Positions 35,646-43,842 of a stretch of 64,000 bases of DNA are shown here, one piece after another (within the stretch, counting starts at the first letter, position 1; each line of letters starts with the position of its first letter). The stretch is taken from the NCBI GenBank assembly GCA_963676165.1, contig OY781043.1:1302001-1366000 (forward strand), given 5' to 3'. The position numbers and the translations under genes are program-made. This DNA is from JAQIBY01 sp963676165 (GTDB lineage: Bacteria > Bacteroidota > Bacteroidia > Bacteroidales > ML635J-15). The notes beneath the pieces are model-generated. The model saw nothing but the letters and a program-made list of their open reading frames with translations, was not told the origin of the DNA and searched no databases.

Positions 35646-35814
35646 ACAGTATTGTTATCAAAGGGATGTAGGGTGTTCCTTTTTTGCAAGCCATTATTGG
35701 AATTTTGTGATGATTTAATAATCTCCAAAATAGTAAAAGGACAATGATAGTGTGAACTTTTCATTGCCCTTAAAACAAATTCCAAGTGATGCCAAATGAG
35801 ATAGACTGTTCTTT
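35646..35814. other. Spacer after the repeat array
   Basis: Tail of copy 4 followed by AT-rich sequence. No gene is supported; a minus-strand frame across 35531-35785 only reads through copy 4. Confidence 0.5.
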
Positions 35815-36039
35815 TTATTGTTTATTCTCTCTTTTTAGTCTGGCTTTTGCTTCAGATATTGTTTCGTTTTCTTTTCTTAAGTGCTTGTCAACAAATCTGT
35901 TTTCAATTTTATTGTATTTGGATACAACTCCATCTTCAATTTTCTTGTATCCTGATACAACTCCATCTTCGATAATTTTATAACCTGATACAATTCCATT
36001 CTCGATAAGTTTGTGTGTGTGTTTTGCTTTGTTTTTCAT
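35815..36039 (-). CDS. Small repeat protein (IEDGVVSGYKK repeats)
   Basis: A 74-residue cytoplasmic protein starting MKNKAKHTHKL. Four near-identical 11-12 residue units follow: IENGIVSGYK, IEDGVVSGYKK, IEDGVVSKYNK, IENRFVDKHLR, then a basic Glu/Lys-rich end. The same repeat type is known in small proteins of Firmicutes and Bacteroidota with no assigned role; it should form amphipathic helices. The coding DNA is a 33-36 nt tandem repeat. The frame is open to 36138, and a start there would add a hydrophobic segment (MIIIIATFFLRILIA); the later ATG fits the family better, but a membrane-anchored form cannot be excluded. Confidence 0.65.
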   Translation of the reverse strand: MKNKAKHTHKLIENGIVSGYKIIEDGVVSGYKKIEDGVVSKYNKIENRFVDKHLRKENETISEAKARLKRENKQ

Positions 36040-36332
36040 GATTATTTGTTCTTCTTGATTATTAATAATAGTGTCTTGAGGAATAATACCTTGTGCGATT
36101 AGTATTCTTAGAAAAAATGTTGCGATGATTATGATCATAATTCTTAATTTTGATTTCTAATACAAATTTATCTCATTTATATGTTTCTGTAAATGTCAAA
36201 AATGCCTGGGTTTTGGTATTTATGGCGGATGTGAAAATAATTATTGGTCAAAATAGCTTTTGTATTGGTTAAAATGGGGAATGTGGGTTTTGTTTTCTTG
36301 TGAAATTTAGTATTTTTAAAAAAAGAATTTGT

Positions 36333-37217
36333 ATGCAGACAGATATTAAACCTCTTTCATGGCAAAGAAATTTCAAAAGTAAATTTGATCGGGAAATCTT
36401 GAGTATTGAAGATGATTTTATTTTGTTTGATAACATCAAAGTTTTGCCCGCTTTTGATCATCCTTTTAAAAGTGATGTTACTACGTTTATCATATGTACG
36501 GAGGGGTCAACTCGTGGTAAAATCGGATTAAAATCTTATGAAACAAAAGCTCCTTGTATGATAACATTACTGCATGATGAGATATTGCAGCATGAATTTG
36601 TGAGTGATGATTTCAAAGGGCTGTTTATTGTAATGTCAGAACGAATGACAGATGATTTGTTGCCAAATATAAAAGAAAGTCTTCCCGTTAAGATATCTGT
36701 CCGTCAAAACCCATTTATTCCGTTAGATCAAAATGGATTAGAGTTACTTACTACATATTTTCAAATGCTCAAAGAGGTCGTCGGGGATACGGGTAATCTA
36801 CATCGAATGGATATCGTAAAGCATTTAATTATAGCTTTTTATTATCATTCAAATTCCTGTTTGCATCAGGTGCCTCAAAATCTCAGTGAGAAAAATCAAA
36901 ACGATGAACTTGTTGAAAGGGTATTATCCTTGATTGAAAGTAATTATAAAGAACATAGAAAAGTTGCATTCTATGCAGATAAAGTCAATTTGACTGCAAA
37001 GTATCTTTCTCATATTATAAAGGGAAATACGGGGAAATCTGTTAATGACTGGATCAATGAATGTGTGCTTCTAGAGGCAAAAACTTTACTTAAATCGTCA
37101 GGTCTCACGATTCAGCAGATTAGTGATGAACTGAATTTTGTTGATCAATCAATTTTTGGGAAATTCTTTAAACGGTATGTTGGACACTCACCTAAAGACT
37201 ATAGAAAGATGGTGTGA
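36333..37217 (+). CDS. AraC-family transcriptional regulator
   Basis: A 294-residue regulator. Residues about 1-180 are a cupin-like sensor region. Residues about 195-294 are the AraC DNA-binding domain with two helix-turn-helix units: VAFYADKVNLTAKYLSHIIK and LTIQQISDELNFVDQSIFGK, ending FFKRYVGHSPKDYRK, the family hallmark. I chose the ATG at 36333; a GTG at 36300 would add 11 residues. It lies 66 nt before a CAP-domain gene on the same strand, a possible target. The effector is unknown. Confidence 0.88.
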   Translation: MQTDIKPLSWQRNFKSKFDREILSIEDDFILFDNIKVLPAFDHPFKSDVTTFIICTEGSTRGKIGLKSYETKAPCMITLLHDEILQHEFVSDDFKGLFIVMSERMTDDLLPNIKESLPVKISVRQNPFIPLDQNGLELLTTYFQMLKEVVGDTGNLHRMDIVKHLIIAFYYHSNSCLHQVPQNLSEKNQNDELVERVLSLIESNYKEHRKVAFYADKVNLTAKYLSHIIKGNTGKSVNDWINECVLLEAKTLLKSSGLTIQQISDELNFVDQSIFGKFFKRYVGHSPKDYRKMV

Positions 37218-37283
37218 TTTGAAAATCTGATTGTTTGACTTGTTGTATTTATAACATTCCTCTTTGTTCTCTCGTTTAATAAA

Positions 37284-37766
37284 ATGATGAGAACTTATTT
37301 CTCAATATTATGTATAGTATTTGTACTTTTTAGTTTTGTTTCTGTCAATGTTGTGGCGCAAGAGTATGATGCTGTGATTGTTAAAGAAATGGTTAATGAT
37401 GCAAGATCAGAGTCAAGATATTGTGGTGGCAAGTCATGTCCGTCTGTTGAATCCTTAATTTCAGATCCCCGATTAGATGCTATTGCTTTGGAGCATGCAA
37501 AAAACATGGCAGAATACGATAGACTTTCTCATGTGGATAGTAATGGGAGAGGTGCTTCTGAGCGTTTGGAAGACGCTGGTTATGCATGGTGGGTTTATGC
37601 TGAAAATATTGCTGAAGGTTATCGTGATGAAAATGAATTAGTTGAAGGTTGGCTACAAAGTCCAAGACATTGTAAAAATATTATGGACTCTGATGTGACT
37701 CATTTTGGTTTTGCATCTTTCCATGGTTATGCTTGCATGATTTTTGTCCGACCTGATTTGCGATAA
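37284..37766 (+). CDS. Secreted CAP-domain (SCP/PR-1) protein
   Basis: A 160-residue secreted protein. A signal peptide (about 1-26, ending VVAQ) is followed by a compact CAP domain: LDAIALEHAKNMAEYDRLSH with the family His, YAENIAEGY with Glu, and WLQSPRHCKNIMDSDVTHFG with the second His and a cysteine. CAP domains in bacteria are often lipid- or cell-wall-associated, with diverse or unknown functions. Four cysteines could form two disulphides. The ATG is doubled (MM). It is downstream of the AraC gene; no terminator is visible. Confidence 0.87.
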   Translation: MMRTYFSILCIVFVLFSFVSVNVVAQEYDAVIVKEMVNDARSESRYCGGKSCPSVESLISDPRLDAIALEHAKNMAEYDRLSHVDSNGRGASERLEDAGYAWWVYAENIAEGYRDENELVEGWLQSPRHCKNIMDSDVTHFGFASFHGYACMIFVRPDLR

Positions 37767-37866
37767 TTTTTTTCTTTTTGAAGATTATTTTCTTGTTTTG
37801 ATATAATATTGGTTCAGCATTTTTCTGAAATGATGCATATTGCATTTGAAATTAAATGAAAAACCA

Positions 37867-38743
37867 ATGAAAAGCTGATTTTTATTTTTTAATGTTTGCA
37901 GGGCTAGTGTTGCTCAATGCATGCAATAAAGACGGAGTGACAAAAATTGAGGATATCCGTATGAAAGTGACATTTGACAATGCAAAACAAGCTCCAGGTA
38001 CTAAGTCAACCACAGATTTAACAATGGAAACGCCGCAAGTTTACAATGTGGCACTAAAGAAAGTCACCTTGTTAGGTGATAATGATACAGAAGATGTTGT
38101 TTTGTTTGAAGCCGACAATTTAGCTTCTTCTTTAGTTTTTGACTTTGCCGATCCTTCAGTTGCTCATTCCTTGCTCCAAGGAACCGATATTCCTGAGGGA
38201 GAATATTCATCATTGAAGCTTGAAATATATTATCAAGAAATGCTAATTTCGATTATGACAATCGATCGTGGATTGGAGTATCGTGTTTTTCGGATTTATT
38301 TGTCTGACGATGCAGAAGTTGAAGACGGATTGCATCAGCCTGGTGACATGTGCCAAGTGAATGATGGTGTTGAAATCGGATGGCTTTTAGGTGAAGGTCA
38401 ATACCCCAATATGGATCCTGTTTTCCCTCGTGAAGCGGCTTATACTGATTTTGGTGATGGTGTGAGCTGGTACGATTTCGCAGGGAAATCAGGGCAAAAT
38501 TACGAACCTTTCGGTGATGTTGATTTTATGAACTCAGCACCGCATCCAATTTATTACACAAACATTTCTTTTGATTATGTTGATAATAATGGTGATGAAT
38601 TAATTTTAGATTTTAATGTCAATGGTTATTGGCAGTTTGAAGATAAGAATGGTGATGAGCATTTTGGTGTTGAAGATTTGGATGCTGATGATCCAACCGA
38701 ATGGCATATGGCAATGCCTACTATGACAGTGACGCTTGATTAA
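37867..38743 (+). CDS. Lipoprotein of unknown function with disrupted signal peptide
   Basis: The open frame begins at 37892 (283 residues, MFAGLVLLNACNK) and ends with a beta-rich acidic domain of unknown family. The normal opening seems to lie at 37867, where ATGAAAAGCTGATTTTT would read MKKLIFIFLMFAGLVLLNAC if one A were added to the A4 run and one T to the later T6 run. As written, the first frame stops after three codons. The shortened form from 37892 still has a hydrophobic stretch and lipobox LLNAC but no basic N-region. Either sequencing errors or a small in-place mutation pair explain this. Domain function is not recognised. Confidence 0.6.
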
Positions 38744-38762
38744 ATCTATTCCTGAAATATTA

Positions 38763-38868
38763 AAAAGAGGCTGTCTAAAAGGTTTTTGTATTCGGGTAAG
38801 TATCTGTGAAGTTTTCCAAATAGCTAACTCTCATACAGCATAACCATACTTTTGGGACAGCCTCTTTT
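38763..38868. mobile_element. MITE-like inverted repeat of 106 bp
   Basis: AAAAGAGGCTGTC (38763-38775) and GACAGCCTCTTTT (38856-38868) are perfect 13-bp inverted ends, with AAAAG/CTTTT continuing the similarity. The inner 80 bp show no gene. It lies between two convergent genes and may also act as a bidirectional terminator. GAGGCTGTC ends of this kind occur at the ends of insertion sequences, so a non-autonomous element is likely. Confidence 0.7.
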
Positions 38869-38871
38869 AAT

Positions 38872-39630
38872 TTATGCAGTCATACCACCTTCTATGGCAT
38901 GAATTTGTCCAGTTATGAATTGACTTTCATCGCTTCCAAGGAAGCGCATTAAACTGGCAACTTCTTCATTAGTCGCATAGCGTTTTAATGGAATTGCTTG
39001 TTCAAAACCTTGTTTTGCGGCTTCTCCTTGACCTGGAGCAAAGCCTTCTTCTAAGCTACGCATCATTCTGTTGTCAACAGGTGAAGGGTTTACGGTATTT
39101 ACTCTAATTTTGTGATCAGCACCTTCTAAGGCCGCAGATTTCATCATCCCAACAACAGCATGTTTACTCGTTACATATGGTAACACGTTTGGTGTACCAC
39201 GCATACCTGCAACAGATGAAGTAATGATAACGCTTCCTCCTTCAGGATTCTTTTTCATTACTGGGAAAACATGTCTCAAACCATAAAAGACACCATGTAC
39301 ATTAATGGCAATTAGTTTGTGATATAAATCCATTGGATAGGATTCCAATGGCAAAACTTTACCTTCAATACCTGCATTGTTGTAAAATACATCAATGCCT
39401 CCCATTTTTTCTACAGCATAATTAACATATGCTTTAACTTGATCTTCATCTGACACATCCGCTTTATAAACAAACAAATTGTCAGAAGAGAGTTTTTCTT
39501 TTATTTGATTCAAATCATTTTCATTTAAATCAACCAGTAAAACTTTCGCTCCTTCGTGTAGAAGCCTTTTTGCAAGCGTACTTCCAATTCCACCAGTTCC
39601 TCCTGTAATAATTATTCTTTTATCTTTCAT
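38872..39630 (-). CDS. Short-chain dehydrogenase/reductase
   Basis: A 252-residue SDR-family enzyme. The Rossmann motif TGGTGGIGST (about 9-18), NNAG (about 87-90), the catalytic Ser in ITSSVAG and Tyr-x3-Lys in YVTSKHA (about 151-155) and the RVNTVNPSP motif are present, with the C-terminal EGGMT common to oxidoreductases of the glucose-1-dehydrogenase and 3-oxoacyl reductase type. The substrate cannot be named. Monocistronic: convergent on one side, and a box TAAATTTG directly upstream on the other. Confidence 0.88.
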   Translation of the reverse strand: MKDKRIIITGGTGGIGSTLAKRLLHEGAKVLLVDLNENDLNQIKEKLSSDNLFVYKADVSDEDQVKAYVNYAVEKMGGIDVFYNNAGIEGKVLPLESYPMDLYHKLIAINVHGVFYGLRHVFPVMKKNPEGGSVIITSSVAGMRGTPNVLPYVTSKHAVVGMMKSAALEGADHKIRVNTVNPSPVDNRMMRSLEEGFAPGQGEAAKQGFEQAIPLKRYATNEEVASLMRFLGSDESQFITGQIHAIEGGMTA

Positions 39631-39637
39631 AGTAATA

Positions 39638-39645
39638 CAAATTTA
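39638..39645 (-). promoter_or_regulatory. Promoter -7 box of the dehydrogenase gene
   Basis: TAAATTTG on the minus strand matches TAnnTTTG and ends 7 nt before the ATG at 39630, predicting a leader of only about 3 nt. Confidence 0.5.
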
Positions 39646-39749
39646 TAAAATATGTTCCTTTACTGATTGAACAGGTTTAAGCCTAATTTGTTTAGAAAAA
39701 TTTGCATTGTTTTGAAATCTTTAAAAAGCTTAAGGGGATGGGAAAAGGC

Positions 39750-39773
39750 AAAAAAAAGCGAGCAATTGCTCGC
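39750..39773 (-). terminator. Terminator of the sigma-factor operon
   Basis: The perfect palindrome GCGAGCAATTGCTCGC (39758-39773) is followed on the minus strand by eight T. It lies 7 nt after the stop codon at 39781. Confidence 0.93.
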
Positions 39774-39780
39774 CTTTAAA

Positions 39781-40203
39781 TCAATATTTTTCGGTTGAAA
39801 TATCTTCAAAATCATCGTAGATATTATCTTTAAACTGCATGGTGTACAGTACCCACTCTTTGTTTGGGCGATAGAGGATGATTTCAAGCTTCACAGGTTG
39901 CCTGTCGTATTTCAACATATAAATGTATCGAACAAAGGAATCACCTGCCGATTGTATTTTTACAATTTCTTCACCATAATAATTGCCAAGAAGTTTCCGG
40001 CTAGTGTTAAATCGTTCTTTTAACCGTTCTATACCTTGTTGATTTTGTTCAATATATGGATTTGTGCCAAAGATAAAATCAATCGCATTATCTGGATCTT
40101 CTTTAAATGCATTAAAGAATGGATCCAAAATATCTTCTGGACTCTCTTGAGCATACATCCCAAACGGACTTAGCAGCATGAACAAAATCAATAGCTTTTT
40201 CAT
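39781..40203 (-). CDS. Secreted protein partner of an ECF sigma factor
   Basis: A 140-residue secreted protein: signal peptide about 1-18 (ending MYAQ), then a small mixed alpha/beta domain. Family not recognised; it resembles DUF-type periplasmic proteins with an NTF2-like shape. I chose the ATG at 40203 because the frame open to 40263 adds residues that overlap the sigma gene and are not signal-like. It begins 22 nt after the sigma-factor stop and ends in a terminator, so the two genes are one operon. It could be a periplasmic component of the sigma pathway, but it lacks anti-sigma features. Confidence 0.7.
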   Translation of the reverse strand: MKKLLILFMLLSPFGMYAQESPEDILDPFFNAFKEDPDNAIDFIFGTNPYIEQNQQGIERLKERFNTSRKLLGNYYGEEIVKIQSAGDSFVRYIYMLKYDRQPVKLEIILYRPNKEWVLYTMQFKDNIYDDFEDISTEKY

Positions 40204-40225
40204 AAAACGATTTTTCACGAAGATA

Positions 40226-40816
40226 TTAATAATTTGTAAGTTGCATATTATAATCTTCCGCAAATTTTCTCATATTAATTAAAGCATAGCGCATTCTCCC
40301 CAATGCTGTGTTAATCGAAACGCCAGTTTGTTCTGCAATTTCTTTGAAACTCATATTACCATAATGGCGCATGAGTACAACTTGTTTCTGATCTTTTGGC
40401 AATTTATCAATAAGGAAGCGTACATCCTTAGTGGTTTGATCTAAAATCATATTGTCTTCAACAGTACTGTCAGAGTAGCGTGAGTTGTTTAATAAATCAA
40501 ATTCACCTTGATCGTTGCTGTAGGTGTTTTGGTTTTTGTTTTTGCGGAAATAGTCAATCGTTAAATTATGTGCAATACGCATTACCCAAGAAACAAAACG
40601 ACCTTCATCTTTGTATTTGCGTTTTTCCAATGATTGAATGACTTTAATAAAAGTGTCTTGGAATAAATCGTCTGCAACATCTGCATTTTTGACAATCAAT
40701 AGAATGTAAGTGTAAACCCTGTCTTTGTGACGTTTAATGAGTTCCTGCATACAATACTTTTCGCCTTTAACAAAACGACTCACAAGTTCGTGATCGCTCA
40801 ATCTGCTAATATCCAT
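40226..40816 (-). CDS. RNA polymerase sigma-70 factor, ECF type
   Basis: A 196-residue sigma factor. Region 2 (about 18-85: YILLIVKNADVADDLFQDTF, then FVSWVMRIAHNLTIDYFR) and region 4 (about 135-185: LPKDQKQVVLMRHYGNMSF, FKEIAEQTGVSINTALGRM) are clear, with no region 3. It should direct a small regulon, probably including its own operon. No anti-sigma gene lies beside it. Its C-terminus ends KFAEDYNMQLTNY, as in Bacteroidota relatives. Divergent from uvrA over a 183-nt gap. Confidence 0.92.
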   Translation of the reverse strand: MDISRLSDHELVSRFVKGEKYCMQELIKRHKDRVYTYILLIVKNADVADDLFQDTFIKVIQSLEKRKYKDEGRFVSWVMRIAHNLTIDYFRKNKNQNTYSNDQGEFDLLNNSRYSDSTVEDNMILDQTTKDVRFLIDKLPKDQKQVVLMRHYGNMSFKEIAEQTGVSINTALGRMRYALINMRKFAEDYNMQLTNY

Positions 40817-40999
40817 ATGTCCTATTTTTTGATTAAAAGCGTAAAATATGTTCTATAGGCAAGTCCTTTCTTTTAAGATGATTAACTATTTATTAAACGT
40901 TTTTCTCTATTTATTGTTTCACAAACATAAAAAATATTTATGAATTGTGCATCTTTGTAACACAATTTTAACAAAATCATCAAAAATTGTACCAGAATA

Positions 41000-43774
41000 A
41001 TGATGAATGGTTTAGAAATATCAGTAAAAGGAGCTAGAGTACATAATTTAAAGAATGTGTCTTTGAAAATCCCTCATAATGAGTTGGTTGTGGTGACAGG
41101 TTTGAGCGGTTCAGGGAAGTCGTCACTTGTTTTTGATACACTTTTTGCAGAGGGACAAAGAAGATATATTGAAAGTTTGTCATCCTATGCTCGACAATTT
41201 TTCGGGCGATTAGGGAAACCAGATGTGGATATGATTGATGGTTTGCCTCCGGCAATTGCTATTCAACAGTCCGTTTCAAACCGTTCTCCACGCTCAACAG
41301 TCGGAACCTTAACTGAAATCTATGATTATCTGAAGTTGCTTTATGCACAGATTGGAAAAACCTATTCACCTATTAGTGGGAATCTTGTAAAACGACAAAC
41401 AGTTTCCGATGTTGAAGTGTTTCTACAGCATCAAGCGGAATCAACCAAAGTTTATGTTTGTTATGCATTGGATATTGATGGAGATCGGAAGGAAAATTGG
41501 TTAGAAAATCTTAAACAGCAGGGATTTAATCGTGTATGGCTTGATGAGAAGATTCAGCGTTTAGATGAGATTGAAGGGCAAAATGTGTCTGAAAAATCAC
41601 TTTGTGTTGTAATGGACAGATTGAAAAATCGTCAGGATGAGGATAATATTAGCCGCTTGCGTGATTCTGTAGAACAAGCCTTTAATGCTGGTGATGAATC
41701 TTGTCTTATTGTGACTGAATCAGATAGCGGGAAATATGACTCCAAACAATTTTCCTCTCGTTTTGAAGAGGATGGGATTGTTTTCGATGAACCAAATCAG
41801 GAAATGTTTTCATTCAATTCACCAGTAGGGGCTTGTCCTCGTTGCGAAGGGTATGGTAGCATTATTGGTGTCGATGAAGATCTTGTGATTCCTGATCAAA
41901 GCCTTTCCATTTATGATGATGCAGTCATGCCTTGGAGAGGTGAAAAAATGAGCAAATGGAAGGATGATGTCATTATGAAAGCTTCCATAGTTGATTTTCC
42001 TGTTCATCGTCCTTACATGGATTTAACCGAAGAGCAAAAATCGCTTTTGTGGGATGGTTGTGAACATTTTGCTGGAATTCATGAGTTTTTTGAATATCTC
42101 GACTCAAAAAAATATAAGATTCAATACCGTGTCATGCTATCTCGTTACCGTGGGAAAACAACTTGTCCTGATTGTAGGGGAAGAAGGTTGCGTAAAGAGG
42201 CTGATTATGTGAAAATTGATAAGCATAGTCTTTCAGATTTAGTGGAAATGCCGGTTGATCGTTTAGAGAATCATTTTGCAAACATTTCGCTGGATGCTCA
42301 CGACATGAAAATCGCAGACCGTATTCTGGTTGAAATTCAATCTCGATTGCGTTTTATGCAGAGTGTGGGTTTGAGTTATTTGACTTTGAATCGTAAAGCG
42401 AACACACTGTCAGGTGGTGAAACTCAACGTATCAATTTGGTGACTTCATTGGGCTCTTCATTGGTTGGCTCGCTGTATATTTTGGATGAGCCATCAGTTG
42501 GTTTACACCCTCGTGATACCAGTTTGTTAGTTGATGTGCTAAAGAAATTGCGTGATTTAGAAAACACTGTTATTGTTGTTGAACACGAGGAGGCTGTTAT
42601 CCGTGAAGCGGACAGAATAATTGATATAGGACCCGGTGCTGGATATCTTGGTGGCGAGGTACTTTATAATGGTCCATTAAAAGACATTGTAAGCAGTGAA
42701 AAATCCTTGACTGGTGATTATTTGTCTGGGAAACGTCAAATAGAAACACCAAAAAAGCGTTTAGCATGGAAACATGCATTGCATTTTGAAGGCTTACGAC
42801 AACATAATCTTAAAATAGATAGTTTAGATGTGCCTCTCGGTGTAATGTTGGTTGTGACTGGTGTGAGCGGGTCTGGGAAATCGACATTGGTTCGGGATAT
42901 TATTACTCCAACTGTGCGTCGGGAGTTGGGCGATTATTCATCAAAACCAGGACGATATAAATCGTGTCAAGGAGATTTTAAGCGTATCCATGATGTGCAA
43001 TATGTGGACCAGAACCCAATTGGGAAATCATCACGGTCAAACCCAGTGACATACATTAAAGCATGGGATGAAATTCGACATTTATTTGCGGATCAGACCT
43101 TAGCAAAGCAGAGAAAATACAAAGCATCTTTCTTTTCTTTTAATGTAGATGGTGGGCGTTGTGAAACTTGCAAAGGTGAAGGTCAGATTAAAGTTGAGAT
43201 GCAGTTTATGGCTGATGTTTATCTTACTTGCGATGAATGTCATGGTCAGCGTTTCAAAGAAGAAATCTTAGATGTTAAATATAGAGAAAAATCAATTTTT
43301 GATATCCTTGAAATGACAATTAATGAGGCTGTCGAATTCTTTGCGTCTGGAGATGGAAATTATGAACGTAAAATTGTTCAATTGCTTAAAAATTATCAGG
43401 ATGTTGGGCTTGGATATCTGAAAATGGGACAGGCTTCAAATACCTTAAGTGGGGGAGAAAGTCAGCGTATTAAACTTGCGTTTTATCTTAGCAAGGAGAA
43501 AGCTGAGCCGTCTTTGTTTGTGTTTGACGAGCCAACAACAGGTTTGCATTTTCATGATATACATAAATTGTTGAGTGCTTTACGACAATTGCGCGATAGG
43601 GGACATTCTATTATTATTGTGGAACACAACACTGAAATTATTAAATCTGCCGATTGGGTTATTGATCTTGGTCCTGAAGGTGGTGACAAAGGTGGCGAGT
43701 TGGTATTTGCTGGCACGCCTGAAGATTTAGTCAAATGTAAGGCTTCATTTACTGGGAAATATATTCATTTGTAA
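41000..43774 (+). CDS. uvrA: Excinuclease ABC subunit A
   Basis: A 924-residue canonical UvrA, the damage-recognition ATPase of nucleotide excision repair. Two ABC modules: Walker A at about 33 (GLSGSGKSS) and 619 (GVSGSGKST); signatures LSGGETQR and LSGGESQR; Walker B LYILDEPSVGLHP and LFVFDEPTTGLHF. Unlike the double UvrA at 29757, it keeps the UvrB-binding insertion between residue about 125 and the first zinc finger (CPRCEGYG, about 278). Zinc-hook cysteines CPDCRGRR and CETCKGEG are present. Two tandem ATG codons open the gene. A terminator follows. Confidence 0.97.
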   Translation: MMNGLEISVKGARVHNLKNVSLKIPHNELVVVTGLSGSGKSSLVFDTLFAEGQRRYIESLSSYARQFFGRLGKPDVDMIDGLPPAIAIQQSVSNRSPRSTVGTLTEIYDYLKLLYAQIGKTYSPISGNLVKRQTVSDVEVFLQHQAESTKVYVCYALDIDGDRKENWLENLKQQGFNRVWLDEKIQRLDEIEGQNVSEKSLCVVMDRLKNRQDEDNISRLRDSVEQAFNAGDESCLIVTESDSGKYDSKQFSSRFEEDGIVFDEPNQEMFSFNSPVGACPRCEGYGSIIGVDEDLVIPDQSLSIYDDAVMPWRGEKMSKWKDDVIMKASIVDFPVHRPYMDLTEEQKSLLWDGCEHFAGIHEFFEYLDSKKYKIQYRVMLSRYRGKTTCPDCRGRRLRKEADYVKIDKHSLSDLVEMPVDRLENHFANISLDAHDMKIADRILVEIQSRLRFMQSVGLSYLTLNRKANTLSGGETQRINLVTSLGSSLVGSLYILDEPSVGLHPRDTSLLVDVLKKLRDLENTVIVVEHEEAVIREADRIIDIGPGAGYLGGEVLYNGPLKDIVSSEKSLTGDYLSGKRQIETPKKRLAWKHALHFEGLRQHNLKIDSLDVPLGVMLVVTGVSGSGKSTLVRDIITPTVRRELGDYSSKPGRYKSCQGDFKRIHDVQYVDQNPIGKSSRSNPVTYIKAWDEIRHLFADQTLAKQRKYKASFFSFNVDGGRCETCKGEGQIKVEMQFMADVYLTCDECHGQRFKEEILDVKYREKSIFDILEMTINEAVEFFASGDGNYERKIVQLLKNYQDVGLGYLKMGQASNTLSGGESQRIKLAFYLSKEKAEPSLFVFDEPTTGLHFHDIHKLLSALRQLRDRGHSIIIVEHNTEIIKSADWVIDLGPEGGDKGGELVFAGTPEDLVKCKASFTGKYIHL

Positions 43775-43795
43775 TACTTCGTTCAAGATAAAGAA

Positions 43796-43822
43796 AAAGC
43801 CCGGCATTCACCGGGCTTTCTT
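43796..43822. terminator. Bidirectional terminator between uvrA and the repeat protein
   Basis: AAAGCCCGG and CCGGGCTTT form a perfect 9-bp stem with a 6-nt loop between two convergent genes, with A and T runs on both sides. Confidence 0.9.
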
Positions 43823-43842
43823 ATGTATTTGAATTTGAGGTT

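Noticed and set aside
35531..35785. Minus-strand ORF of 84 codons
   Set aside because: It only reads through repeat copy 4 and adjacent spacer.
43796..43822. Repeat or regulatory RNA after uvrA
   Set aside because: A simple perfect stem with A and T tracts between convergent genes is explained as a bidirectional terminator.
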